Positions 34,990 through 48,162 of a DNA stretch of 64,000 nucleotides are shown here, one piece after another. Origin of the DNA: Nemophila menziesii. Its lineage: Eukaryota > Streptophyta > Magnoliopsida > Boraginales > Hydrophyllaceae. The notes beneath the pieces are model-generated. The model worked only from the letters and a program-made list of their open reading frames with translations. It made no database searches and had not been told where the DNA came from. Both the position numbers and the translations under genes were made by a program. The stretch is from assembly GCA_029959085.1 (NCBI GenBank), contig JARWIR010000005.1, positions 4,342,501 to 4,406,500 of the forward strand, given 5' to 3'. How positions within the stretch are numbered: the first letter of the stretch is position 1; the number at the start of each line of letters is the position of its first letter.

Positions 34990-37900
34990 TCAAACCACCA
35001 ACTTATGTTATTAGTGAAGGATCAAAACAATGAGATAACTGCCTAATTAATCAATTCATAGATAACACACCTCTTCTCTAGTATTATAAGTAATTTTGTG
35101 AAGTTTTTTATTGGAGCAAATTTGGCAAGGTTGAAAGAAAGTTAAGTGGTCAAGGTTTTTTCATATTTAAATTTGAAATTGAACAATACTATAGCAAAAA
35201 GCTCGTGCGAATGTGGAACATTGATGGTAACCCTCTTCTTCTCATACCTTGGAAAATAGGCATGCAATTTGAAAAGATAGATGTAAAACACATTCCTATT
35301 TTGGTTGAATTGAATAATGCCAATGACATTATGAACACGAGAAGTTTTAAGTTATGTAGCTAGCAGATTAGGTACTCCTTTATGAATGGATACCATAACT
35401 GAATACACAGATCGTCTAGGATATGCCAGAGATTGTGTAGAGATAGACACAAAAGAAGAATTACTAGACAAAGTTTACATTGACATAGGAATGGAAGATT
35501 TGCAAGAAGTTGTTGTAGAGTATGATTGGAAACCCATACTCTGCTTCAAGTGAAATAGATTTGGTCACTTGGAAAATAATGGTTCTAATATCACTCAAAT
35601 TCAGAAGGCTAAGTTTGTGGTTAATGAAAAAGTCAATTACAAAAAGGATAAAGAGAAAAATCAAGTTAGAAAAGATAATTCATGTCAAGTTGTTAGTCAC
35701 AAACAACAAAGGCTAAGTCCTCAAAGGCAAGGAAAGTATATCTATATTTTAAGCAAGAATTCTTATGATGGTCTTCAAGAGAAAAAACTCAGCAAACTTG
35801 AAAACGTTGTGCTGAAGTTGGTTAAGGATACGACTAATCAAGTGATCATTAAACCTCCATATATATAATTTATGTTGTGTGGAATGTAAGAGACTTCAAC
35901 AAGCTTCCTAGGCAGCTAGATGTTAAGAACTTTATTTTAAATAATACTGTCAAACTCATCGGGCTTTTAGAAACAAAGGAAAATATGAAAAGAGTTTGAA
36001 GATAATAAGTGCTCAGTTTTCTCATCTAAAATGGGTTCACAATTATACTATGGATGATTCAGGAAGAATTTTCATACTTTGGGATAAGAATTATATGGAA
36101 ACCAAGCTAATTAAAGAGACTGTTCAGGCTATTTGGTTGAGGTTGAAATTCTTAATGGTAGCACAAAATTTAAAGCATGCCTTGTTTATGCAAGAAAGGA
36201 TGAAGATGAACGTGACATTTTATGGAAAGATATTATACGATGGAGCAAATATTACAACACTGTAAGTATGTGGTATCTTGGTGATTTTAATTAATACTAA
36301 AAATAATTCACAAATGCAAAATGGATAAAGCTGATTCAATCAAGTATTTTGATTGTTCCTCCTTCAAAATCTGATCACTGTTCACTCAAAATAACCATAG
36401 GGATAACCAAGTCTAAGAAGCCTTGATCTTTCAAATTCTTTAACATATGGGCTCAACATGAAGACTTTTTAAATATTATCAAGAAATCATGGAGCATCAA
36501 AGTGAATGGAAATTGCACGTTTCAGTTGTTTATGAAGCAAAAAGAGGTAAAAAAGGCTATGCAAGAGATAAATAACAAGTTTTGTAGAAGAGACTCTCAT
36601 CATATTACTGAAATTAGAAAACAACTTGAAGTTATTCAACTCAGTATTATATATGGAGCTCACAATAATGCCACACTTGCTGAAGAGAAGTTTCTAATCA
36701 ATTCTCTTGAAGAAGCCATTATAATTGAGCAAGAAATCGTAAAGCAAAATTCAACAGCTACTTGGATAAATGATAAGTAACTGCAGCTCCTTATATTTCT
36801 ACCTTAATTAACAATTCTGGTAAGGTTATCAATTCTCCGAATCTAACTAATGAAGAGTTTATCTCTTTCTATAGAAAATTACTAGGTACTGAAGAAAAAG
36901 ATCAAGAGATTTGTTCAGTTCAAGACATTAAGAAGATTATCAACTCATCTATATATGAAGACCAGTGTCAAATTCTAATTGCTCTTGTAACTGATAAAGA
37001 AATGAAAGTAGTTGTTTTCTCTATTAATGAATCAAAGTTTCCTGACCCTGATGGATGGACTTCTTCGTTCTATAAAGAAATCTGGGACATTGTGGATGAA
37101 TACTTTTGTAAAACCATCAAACAAACTATTCAATCTAGAGAATTGTTATTGCAAGTAGATGCTACAATTGTTCTAATTCCAGAGGAGAAGAAGCCTTCAA
37201 ATGTCAAAAATCCAGGCCAATTGCTTGTGTTAATATAACTTATAAAGGCTTATCAGATCTAACCTCTAACAGGATAAATAAGGTACTAAAATCACTTATA
37301 TCTAAGAACCAAAAACCATATGTTGGAGATAGATTTATTTGTGATAACATACTTGTTGTCGAATATATAGTGATTGGTTATAACAAGAAGAATATATCAC
37401 CTAGATGCACTATAAATGTTGATCTTTAAACGCATATGATATTTTTAATCGGGACTTCTTATTTAACACCTTATATGTCGCTGGATTTCCTCATATGTTT
37501 GTATTTTTGATCAATTTGTGTGTCAACTTTCCTTCTTACTTTATATGTGTTAATAGACAAACAAACGACTCATTTAAAGGAAGAAGTAGATTAAGACAAA
37601 GGGATCCCTTATCCCCTTGTCTTTTTGCTATATGTATGTAAGTCTTCCAAAATATATTTTATCATGTTGGGTTAAAGAAGGATTTCAAATTTCACCTAAG
37701 TGCAGTTTGAAGCTTAATCACATAATATTTGCTGATGACTTATTGTTATTTCAAAATGCTAACATACCAAATATACAACATACAGAAGAAGGCTTAGAGT
37801 TACTCTCCAGAATTTTTGGGCTCAAAATCAACAAGCAAAATAGTGAAATATATTTTGGAGGATCAAGCAAAGAATTACAAGAAAGCATCTATACTACACT

Positions 37901-39658
37901 TGACATTAAGAGTCTGTGAGATATCTTTGTGTTCCACTTAATTCAAAGAAGTTGAGTGTTGTAGGTGGGAATTTTCTTGTAGCTAAAGTCTATCACATCA
38001 TCAGTCAATGGAATTCTAAGCTCTTGTCTTTTGCACGAATAGCTGAACTAATCAAAGTTGTTCATTAGCAAGATCGTGTTTTGGTGTAGATTATTTATTT
38101 TGCCAAAACAAGTTATATGCAAACTAAATCAGAAGATCTAAATATTTTTATGGAAAGGCTACTTAGAAGGTTCACGAGAAGCAAAATTAATATGGTTTAA
38201 GTATGCACAAGAAAAGAATATGGTGGTTTAAGCATCCCAATTTCAGAAAATATCAATAAAGTATGTTAATTTCATACACTTTGGAGGATATATAGTAGAG
38301 GTGACAACTTGTGAGTAATTGGATTTACTCTAATATTACTCAAGAGAAATGTATTTGGAGTCTATGCTTGAAGCAATACTCAATATGTATTTGGAAACAA
38401 TTTCTCTAAGGTGTCGTTTGATTTTTTTAAGTGATAAGTTCTGAATGCTGAATAACAGCTGCAGAGGACTTATTATGTTAAGTGGCAGAGTCTGAGTGAA
38501 TCAGACTTAGTTTTAAATCTTAATGAAACTGACCAATTAAGAGCTATTTAGATATAAAGTGGTCAGTAAAAACAAAGTCTGATTTATCCAGAGTCTTAAT
38601 GAACCAGATTAAGATCTCGTTAAGTGTAAACAAACACCCCCTAATTCAGAATACTAGCTTAACCTTCATTCATTATGAAGTGAATCATGGAAAGCATACA
38701 TACATCATGTGGGATAAATTGCTAAATGGTAAAGATGTATATGTATTCTTACAAAATATCTATACAGAGAAGGTCCCTGCTGCAATAAAACTATAACTTC
38801 TTACTTGAGCAAAGAATGGTGGCATCTTTCTCCAATCATTGGCGATTTAAGCTCGCATCTATAAACAAAGTATTTCCTTTTAAGTATGATAAATTGTTTT
38901 GGAGTGAAAGTATAAAGAACAAATTTTATCTTAAGAAACTATCTTGAAAGTAAGTTAAATTCAAGAGAATGTTGAATGGAGCTAACTTGAAAGCTGCATA
39001 TCAAGGTGTTATCTTATATCATGGCCTGCTTGTCATAACATGATATCTACTAAATGCAGAATGACTGGGTGGGGATTGAGTGTTACCCTGTTATGCGATT
39101 TCTCTCATTTGTGCACAATTAGTAGGGATCATATAATGATTTCATGTCCCTTTTTCAATGATATTATGAAGAAAGTTTTGAAAAAATATGGGTTAATCAT
39201 CGATCCTAATTGGAATGAATTGGTAGTAGAACTACTAAATTTTAGCTCAAATCATGAGCTTATTCTAATAGTAGACTTGTGTTTCACCAGCTACATATGC
39301 TGCATTTCGAGCGAAAAAAAACTTCAAATTTCATAGAGATAATCAACTCACTAAAGAACAAGTTTTAATAGAATCAATGTGTTTATTTCTATTCGATTGA
39401 TAACGAGAATGATTATAGGAAAATATAGTAAAGGTTTGGATGCTAAGTGGAATTGATAGAAGACTTGTCTTGTGTGTAGTAAAAGAATTGCTATCGATGA
39501 GATTTGAAAACTCGCTCAAAATATTACAATTTAGTCATGTTTTTTAATGTTATAATTTTTTCTAAAAAGTTTATACTATTCTTGAATTTGGAATGTTTGT
39601 TAAGACAATGGTTATTTTGATCCTTAATGATATAAAATTGATTTGCCGATAAAAAAAA
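34990..39658 (+). pseudogene. LINE relic, ORF1 and ORF2, plus strand
   Basis: ORF1 piece at about 35150-35580: DUF4283-like MWNIDGNPLLLIPWK, then a decayed knuckle (CFK.NRFGHLENN). ORF2 pieces: start of endonuclease (about 35876-36000, VWNVRDFNKL and LLETKE), linker (36502-36780), RT (DPDGWTSSFYKE at 37030; LRQRDPLSP near 37590; FADDLLLF near 37730) and the zinc-binding end (39040-39260, with CRMTGWG..DHIMISCPFF). It has many frameshifts and stops. A short A run at 39651-39658 probably marks the 3' end. A Tourist-like MITE at 38410-38641 interrupts it. Confidence 0.82.
38410..38641. mobile_element. Tourist-like (PIF/Harbinger) MITE inside the LINE relic
   Basis: Flanked by TAA duplications (38407-38409, 38642-38644). 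Termini are GGTGTCGTTTGATTT and, inverted, GGGGGTGTTTGTTTA. Its sequence interrupts the LINE between the RT and zinc-binding parts, so it is younger than the LINE. Confidence 0.65.
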
Positions 39659-42600
39659 TCAAAGACAAATTCAGAATTTATCATCGAGAAAGAAAAAATG
39701 AGTTAGAAAAAATCAACGGAACATGTTCCATATTTTAAGACTAATTTTTAGTTTAGAAGAATTTGGGGAAGAAGATATGTTTGGTTATAGAACAAATTTT
39801 TATTATTTCGTAGAAAAAAAAAACAAATAATATTTACACTGTATCTTGATATCGATGGATAGGCAGACCTCTGCTGTCGAGGATCCGTTCCGAATCAAAT
39901 ACTAAATTATGCAATAGTTAAGCATTCCAACATGTCAATTTTTATAGACAAAGAAACCATGGATTGGCAATCTATTGTAAATTGTAATTGTAGACTTAAA
40001 ATTCTAGAAGGGTATGAAGGTTAAATTTTTAGATTTTACTCTAGTTCTTTTGGTCGTTATACTATATTAAAACATAAGATTAGAACGGTATAGAAAACGA
40101 AGAATTAAAATTTAGTCAGATAATATATTTTAGATAACCGGTAGCCGTTTAAAGGTATAGTGGGTGAGATTGGCATGTCTTGATTGTTATACTTTTTTTA
40201 TATAGTATGATATAGACCAAGATAGTCCCTGATGGATAGTCTGCTACTGAGTACTTGTCCACTTGACTTTGACCTTTTGACTTGAGAGTAGAAATGTAGA
40301 CCGTTGACTATATACAATGTGAATATGTGATGGAGAAACAACCCTTTGGACTATATAATTAATTAATTAAGGTACTTAGTGATATACTATTAGTTATACA
40401 AATGATTATCTATAATTTCAATTTAGATAATATAATATCCATCATTTTAATTTTATAAAGGAATAACTGACATGAATTTGGGTACACATATGCCTTTTTC
40501 TAATTTTTTTGAATATCCTTTGTCCTTTTTTCGTTTTCTCTTAATTTGCCAAATACTTACTTAACGTGAATAAACGGTGTCTATTAACAATTGAATAAAA
40601 ATAAAATATTGAATATTATGTTATCTAAGTTAAAAGTATAATATCTTAAAAGGATATAAAACTTTAGAATTGTAGGTACCAACCATTTTCTATTAATTAG
40701 AGAAAAACGTTGCTCCTATTAGAAGTATATAAATCAAAATATATATTTTAGTTGTTCACATTATTTTACCAATTATTTTGTTTACGGAGGATTCATGAAT
40801 CTTATATAATAAGTCGCCAACACGTAAATTATAACAATATCCAATAAGAAATAGTGTCTCAAAAGATCCCTACATTATAAAACTCATAGTCAAAGAGTCC
40901 AACTATTTTTTTTCGCCTCAAAAACCAATTTTTTTCCATATTTTTTTAGTTTCATTTTAAGGATTAAGTTAGAATTTCTAACCATTTTTGCATAATATAG
41001 TCTTGTTTTTTATCTTATAGGACCACTTGGTTTTTGAGCTATTTGATGTAATTTCATGTCTTAAAAAAGATGAACCAGAGATACTACTAGAATGAGACGT
41101 GAGTGTAAAGGACATAAAGACAATTAATCAAATCTATAACAACCCCAAAGAAGATGATGTGAAGGGAGGACAAGAAGGATGCAAGCTTCGCGCAAAGAAT
41201 GGTAGGAAAACACATCTTCTATGTTAAAAAAATTGCTGGAAGCAAACAAAGATGAATTTGGGAGTGTTTGACCTATCAAAATAAAGCTTACCAAGTCTAG
41301 TTTCTAACTTCACAAGTCGTGAAACATTTCGAGCTCCGAGCAAAAGTTTATAACCGTTCTTATAGAGCCTACAAACTATACAAGATTTGGGCCTACACTA
41401 AAGTAAGTTGGGCCTAAGGGTTGAATGGATTTAATGGCCCACTTATGGAATGTATTTAAGGAATTTTAAATCATTTTTTTCATACCACACTAGAGATCCA
41501 CACTTTAATAACACTCTTGGCCGATGGAATCAAGGGAATTGGTGAGGGTAGTCTGAGATTGAGTTTTGTAGCAGTGAACGGATATGGTGGTGAAGTTGAA
41601 GAGGTCTCGGTTTTGTTGTCGGATCTTTTTCAAGAATAGTGGAACGGTGGTCGACATTCAAACATGATTTATGTTTGTGGATGTTTATTTGGAGGCGGTA
41701 GAGTCGTTTTTTGGTGTTAGGATGGTGAAGGCTATGAGAGGCGTATGGTTTATGGGTGGTGGTGATAATGATAGGTGATGTGGGTTAGATAAGGGAGACA
41801 ATCGAGGGGCAACTTTTATGTGAAAAAGGAAAGAAGAAAGAATTAAAAATTGGTGGAATTGTTATGTTTTGCTACAACAGATTTTTTTTAAAAATCTTTC
41901 AAAAAGCATGACTTGCACCCCATAAGTTTTAAAAATTCGAATTTGCCCCAAGGATTGTCTGAAAAATTTAAATTTTCCCCTATCATCTGAAAACTTTTGA
42001 AAGTTGAAATTCGCACCCAGTTGTATTAAATCTTGTATAATTTTGACTCCCTTCCCATATATTTTGTAAATTCACCTTTTCCACCCCAATAAATTTCTAA
42101 GAATAGCAAAAAACAACCCTATTTTTTCCAAACCCTACCTATCTCACCAAAAACACAATCCAAATCAATGTACTTCACCAAAAGTCATAAAATTCTCCAA
42201 TTTTATTCATCTTCTTCTCGAAATAATCCAAAACTTTTTCACCTACAATCATAGATTCTTTCAACACCTATCTCTTCCGCGTCACAATACACCTTTCCCA
42301 TACCATAAATCATCATTTTAAACATCAATCCATATCCAAAAACACCATAAAAACACAAATTCTTCCAAAAATTCTCAAAAAGATCAAAGTTTCGAAGAAA
42401 CAAGTGGTTCTGAGGCCAAAAAGAGAGTTATCCGAGACATGATTTCTATATTTTCCAAACTCGAATTTATCTGGTAACACAACCAAGTCTTCAATTCTTC
42501 TTACTCAATTTGCAAAGTCAAAGATTTTAGTTATTTTGTGTGAAAAGTAGTGGGAAATTGTGTGATATGAGAGCACTTGAGTTGAGGGTTGTGTGAATTG

Positions 42601-43237
42601 GTGAAGTTTGAGTTGTGAATGCTGATATTCGCTGAAGATTGAGTTGGGGGGGGTACATAAAAAGATCAAATGGACATCAAGATTTCCAGTGAATCAAGAG
42701 TTTTTCTAAGCTTCACAAGACAATCTAAAGACAAGATCGCAACAACGCATGGCCTTAAGCCTCGGGAGATACGTATTTCTATCCCTTTTTATTATTTCTT
42801 TTTATGTGTTAGTATATATCTAAGTAGTTACCGCTTTATCGAGTCTTTTTTTGTCATGGGGACATGAATTATCTTTGAGTTAGGGGTGGGGTACTAGTTG
42901 TCCTTGTCCCCGTTTTATGTGTTTGACTAGAATGAAATCGGTTGTTCAAGAAAGTTTAAAAATTAAAAGATGAAATAATTACTTTTCTAAACAATGTGGA
43001 AGGCGAAAAAATCTTATCGAGATGGTTTAGTGAGATGAAGGTGCAAGTTGTAAAAAATAGATCATTTTCGTCGATCTTTGTACAAGAAGTCCTATGATGT
43101 CTTTTGTCCCGATCATTATCATGAGAAAATATACTTTGAAATCCATGTATAACTCTTAAACACGGGGTCATTTTATGGATGGAGATACAACAAAAGTTAC
43201 GAACTAAAGATCACATAGAGTATATGGAATTGGACCT
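39659..43237. other. Uncharacterised AT-rich intergenic region
   Basis: 3.6 kb without a recognised gene. It contains a cluster of four TTGAC[CT] motifs at 40262-40310 and a C-rich stretch of CACCCC/CCCC text at 41900-42400. Small frames (for example 42670-42867) have no supporting motif. Confidence 0.4.
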
Positions 43238-43849
43238 GCTTTGTAGTGTGCGTGGTGATGACTTGAAACCAACAAGTATTTAACTTTCGAATGCGAAGTC
43301 TCATGTATGGGTTTGAGAGATCTTCGGAAGTGATTTGGCATCACAAAAGAAATGAGTACCATTACGAACATCGAACTCTATCAAATGGATAAAGAAGATA
43401 AAAGATGAAAAGATTTGGAGATAGAAGCGAACACATATTTTATTTGGAGATTAAGGATGAAACTAATTTTCGAGAGTGTGACCCTATCTCATGAAACATA
43501 TTCAAGGAAGTAAAATTTATACCTTTGTTTTTATATGATACCCGTTTTGTAGTATGCGTGGTTATGATTTGAAATCAACAAGTGCTTATTTTTCAAATGC
43601 GAAGTCTCATGTATGGTTTTGAGAGATGTTCGCAAGTGATTTGGTCACACAAAAGAAATGAGTACCATTACGAACGTCGAACTCTATCAAGTGGATAAAG
43701 AAGATAAAAGATGAAAAGATTTGGAGAGAGAAAGCGAACGTATATTTTATTTGGAGATTGAAGGAGAAACTAGTTTTTGAGAGTGTGGCCCTATCTCATG
43801 AAACATATTCAAGGAAGTAAAGATTTATACCTTTCGTTTTTATATGATA
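43238..43849. repeat. 306 bp tandem duplication
   Basis: Units 43238-43543 and 43544-43849 match with small differences: TTTGTAGTRTGCGTGG starts each, ATGCGAAGTCTCATGTATGG lies inside each, and TATATGATAC ends each. Function is unknown. The right unit ends exactly where a Stowaway-like MITE begins. Confidence 0.85.
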
Positions 43850-44128
43850 CTCCATCTATTCCACAAATAATGTCCACTTACCTTTTTACACGTATTAAAA
43901 ATATAATAATTGCAAACAACATTACACAAATACCATTCATAAAGTATCTTCATATTTTAAATATTTTTGGAAATATAAATATTAATATTTTAATAAAAAT
44001 AATAGTGAAAAAAAGTTGAAAAAAAATGTCTTAAAATTTTAAGTAGACAATATTTTTGGAATCTTGACAAAAAAAAAAGACGATATTTTTGGAACAATAT
44101 TAAAAATAAACTTGTAGAATAAAAGAAG
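43850..44128. mobile_element. Stowaway-like (Tc1/mariner) MITE
   Basis: Begins CTCCATCTATTCCACAAATA and ends, inverted, CTTCTTTTATTCTACAAG, both resembling the CTCCCTC-type Stowaway terminus. It is flanked by TA dinucleotides (43848-43849 and 44129-44130), the duplication of this superfamily. The interior is AT-rich and non-coding. Confidence 0.6.
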
Positions 44129-44130
44129 TA

Positions 44131-44806
44131 TGCACCTTTATCTTTTCTTTAAAAATGATAGAGTAATGGATTTATCCACAATGTGTATTAAGTTGATAGG
44201 ATTGGAAATACTATTTTAAACTTTGAAAACACTGTTTTAAACTTTTGTCTTGAATATTCTTTTGTTTTTAATCTGTTTGTCTAATTTACTTTTCACACAT
44301 ATTAAGAAATGTAATCATTACATTCTCTGTTACAAAGCTATCTTTCATAAAACGTATTGATATCTTAAATTTGTATTGAAATAATGAATTTTATTATTTT
44401 AATAATAATAATGGAAAAAAAAGTATCTTAATATTTAAATTAAATAAATATTTTAAAACTACATGTTAAATAAATGAACAAATATTATGATGTAAAGGTA
44501 ATGGTAAATTTAAACTTGTACAATATACCATTTTGATCTTATTTATACTACAAATTAAATAAATGGAATGATGATGATCTGATAAAATTTATAAATTAGG
44601 ATGAGGGGAAAATTCTAAAAATTTAAAAGAGGCGGATTCAGTCCTCAAATGTATACGTATCATTTTTCTCTAATCTATTTATAAAAATATTAATTTTTTA
44701 TAAATATAGTTAACTTTGAAATTTCTGTTTTTCTTTTTAAATGTACAAAATAAATCTTTACCACCTACCTTACAATAATACTTATATTACACTCACATAT
44801 TTGAAC
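44131..44806. other. AT-rich spacer
   Basis: This may include a second, more decayed Stowaway-like copy at about 44230-44480 (TTTGTCT..AAACTAC style text), but the termini are not clear enough to call it. Confidence 0.3.
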
Positions 44807-44809
44807 TTA

Positions 44810-45668
44810 GGCTAACTCCAATGGGTTCCATATTGTAGCTTTTCATTACAATAGGGGGTTGACTATTCCTTTTCCCTCCTCCAACAGCACTCGAATTGTA
44901 AGGAACCCAATTGTAGGTAACCCTATTCATACAAGTTTTTCAATAGATGTGGCTAACAATACAATGCTCGCCACATTTCTTTTTACATTTTTTTCTTTTT
45001 GTTCATTTTGCACGTAGACATTGAGACATGTTAACATATTTTTATATTCTTTCAATTTGCACGCGTTGTTACTCTTCTTTTTTAATTCTTCTTTTAAAAA
45101 AAAAATCATTTCATTTTAATTAGTTATTTTTCTAATTTTTTTCTAATTCACTTTTCAAAACTTATTTCTAATTTTTAAAAGAAAAGATTATAAATTATCA
45201 TATTTTTAAGAATATATGTTTTTATACATTACAAATATACAGAAAAAATAGTTATATATAAAAATAATTATAAACAAATTCATTGCTTTACTTATTTTTT
45301 TCCAACTATTTTTTAATTCATTTTCTATATCAAGTTATATTTTATTTTTTATAAGAAAAAAACATAAATTATAATTTATTTAATAAAATAAAATAATATG
45401 TTTTTACAAATTATAATGTATAAAAATAATAATTACAAAAATAATTATAATTAATATATAAAAAATAACTTGTACAAAATATATAAATTATTATTTTTTA
45501 ATAAAAATAAAAAGAATTATAAATAAGTTTAAATATAAAAATTTGAAATTGGGAGTTGAAATAGGGAAACTGTTGGAGCAAAGTTGTTATAAGAAGTTGA
45601 TATTTAAGAAAAAATGGTATTTGACTCCCAATTCTAGCTAAAAATGTAAGGAACTGTTGGACTTAGCC
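44810..45668. mobile_element. Tourist-like (PIF/Harbinger) element, 859 bp
   Basis: Termini GGCTAACTCCAATGGGTTCC and, inverted, GGCTAAGTCCAACAGTTCC are flanked by TTA duplications (44807-44809 and 45669-45671). The interior is over 80 percent A+T by eye and has no coding frame of note, so it is non-autonomous. Confidence 0.75.
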
Positions 45669-45671
45669 TTA

Positions 45672-46456
45672 AGTCTCATTATGCAACAACACTAATGGTA
45701 TTGGCCGAAACATTAAAATATTGATGTAAAAAATGTTGGGTTAGGTTGGTATATAAAAATGTCATAGGCTTTTGTCGACCTCGTAACTCCCTCCAAAAAC
45801 GACACACTCTCTTCACTATAGTAATATATTTATCTGCTCTTTATGGTTTTGTTTCCAAGCTGTTCCTTTTAAGACATTGTAAGAGAGAGAATGGTTTAAT
45901 GAAATTTCTTAACTTTGCAAAAAAAAAATGGTAAAAGTACTTAAGATATAGAGTAGTAAATAAATTAGAGTAATACGTACGATATTTCATGTAAAATACA
46001 GTATTCTAAAATTAGGTCGTCTAATTGTCTAGTCATTTCGCTAGACGTTTGAGATGCGATCCGTTTAGAATTTCATTAAAAGGTGCCTTGAAGGTTCGTC
46101 TATACATAATCCAGAACCGGTCTTGAGGGAAGGCCAAGGAGATCATAACCTTGGCCCTCCCTCAATTTTTATAACTTTTAGGGCTTTAATTGTTTTTTAT
46201 ATATAGTATAATTTTTTTTATATAAAAGACCCAATTTGGTCCAATTTAAAGCAAAAATACTAGTATATCTTTCTTGTTTTAAAGAAAAACACATTAAGAT
46301 TTTTTGAAAGACCCACTTTTAAAAGTTCGCCTTGGACCCCCAAAATGTCAAGACCGGCGTGGCATAATCTAATTAATAAACTACTCGATTAGATTAATGA
46401 GTCACCTAAACCGAAAACTATGTATAGTATGCTAATCCATAAATAATTAATTCAAT
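45672..46456. other. Intergenic DNA, nothing recognised
   Basis: No gene or repeat boundary could be supported. A 62-codon frame at 45746-45934 has no motif. Confidence 0.35.
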
Positions 46457-46459
46457 TTA

Positions 46460-46689
46460 AGGCTCGTATGGAAGTGCTTATTTTAGAGTAAAAAAGTGTT
46501 TTTAGAATAAAATTTAAAATTTTAAAAAATTATTAAAAATAATTTTAAAATCTAAAATAATTTTAAGTGTTTTTTTCAAGAAACACCAATTTGGTGTTTC
46601 TCATAAAAGTACTTTTCAGGATTAAAAAAACTCTTAAAATGCTAGAAGTACTTAAGTGCTTTTCCAAAAAAGCACTTCCAAACGGGCAC
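46460..46689. mobile_element. Tourist-like MITE, 230 bp
   Basis: Inverted ends AGGCTCGTATGGAAGTGCTT and GTGCCCGTTTGGAAGTGCTT are flanked by TTA (46457-46459 and 46690-46692). Internal sequence is largely self-complementary (CACCAATTTGGTG in the middle), so the whole element can fold. Confidence 0.75.
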
Positions 46690-46716
46690 TTAATCCAACC
46701 TAACACATAAGGAAAA

Positions 46717-46861
46717 TAGTAATGATATATATCATTCTTTTTGGTTTATATCACCTCCTTGTAGATGTTTTTAAACACCAATTAGAGTGTTCCCTTCCCT
46801 AATTAATTTTTTATTTTCTTTTTTGATTTAATGCCACATAAACCTCTACATATCATTACTC
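46717..46861. mobile_element. MULE-type MITE of the GAGTAATG family
   Basis: Ends TAGTAATGATAT and, inverted, GAGTAATGATAT, as in the element at 210-400. The flanking 9-mers TAAGGAAAA (46708-46716) and TAAGCAAAA (46862-46870) differ at one base, consistent with an old 9 bp duplication. Confidence 0.65.
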
Positions 46862-46870
46862 TAAGCAAAA

Positions 46871-47923
46871 TATAAAGAAAAAATTATTTAAATCAGAGCT
46901 TGAACGTGCGAGAGAAAAAACATACGATTTTTCAAATTTTAAGTTTAGATTTCTTGAATTGGTCAGTTTTTAGGTTAATAATAATGCTTTATTATTATTT
47001 TAAAGTTATATATATGATACATATGTTAAATTGATATACTTTAAGTATATTAGGATGTGAAAACTGTTCAATTCAATGTATTAATAATATTTATTTAATA
47101 TAAAATAGTATAAAAACCGTCGAAATTCCGATTAACGAGCCGCCTAACCATCTAGAAATTCAAACATGCTCGACCGTCCTAGTAGTGCGTAGCGCTTTTA
47201 AGAACAATGCTAAAATCACATCATCTTATTTATCAATTTTTAGATAAACTAATCATAAAAATGAGAAGATAATAAACCAAAAAAAGTAAAATTATATCCA
47301 ACTTTACTCAATAAATTATTAGCATACAAATGTAATTTATAAATTTAGAAAAACAGATTTTATTACTAAAAGTATCAAAAATCACATTTAAATAATTACT
47401 AAATAAAAATTAACCGTACTTCATAAACCGTAAAAAAATCTCGTAAAAAAACTATTAAATCAAGATTCTTGATAAAATTACCATAAAAGATTACTATTTT
47501 CAAATCTTTTGACCAATATGGTCAAATAATCTTTTATGATTATTCATATTAGGACATATTATATAAAATTTCACTATTTTTTGTTTTAATAAAATTTCCA
47601 TGATTTAGAAATCATTTAATATCTTTTATTATAGTTTCACAATTAGATCAAATTCTTTTTCAGTTTAACTTTTTACCAATCTAGTGCTAATTACTTATAA
47701 GAGCAAAATGAAAAATCATGATCTTTTTTTTTCTTTATATATCCAAGGTAAAAATCAGTAAATTAACTTTACAAATCATTTTTCGAGTTATAAATAACCA
47801 TTTTAATCTTAGATAAACCATGGTCCTAAATTGTTTGACAGATCTTATATGAAACCTCGAACTATTAACTCATTGGGTTTATCTTATCCACCATTTCAAA
47901 TTTGAAACACCCTTCTCAATCCC
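46871..47923. other. AT-rich upstream region of the D6PK-like kinase
   Basis: Mostly low-complexity DNA. A TTTATATATCC element at about 47734-47744 could serve as the TATA box of the kinase gene, about 390 bp before its start codon; this is inference. Confidence 0.4.
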
Positions 47924-48162
47924 CTATGCATGTGAGTAGTAGTAGTAGTATTATTATAAATCCAGGCCACATTCTTACTTGGCGCCCGCATCTCTCTCGT
48001 GTTACTTTGACCACCTCGGCGTCATCAAAACATCATTTGACCATCAACCTATCTTTTCCCTCCTTAATCCTCACTTTTAAATCTCGCTCAGACATTTTAT
48101 CAAACGCATTTTCTTTTCTTCTATCCCATAACCATGGAAACACCCAACAAAACCACCATTAA
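47924..48162 (+). promoter_or_regulatory. Possible upstream ORF overlapping the kinase start codon
   Basis: An ATG at 47924 opens a 79-residue frame that runs past the kinase ATG (48134) in a different frame. If the transcript starts upstream of 47924, this arrangement would reduce translation from the main start. The peptide is Ser/His-rich with no known motif. The transcription start is not known, so this is a candidate only. Confidence 0.35.
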
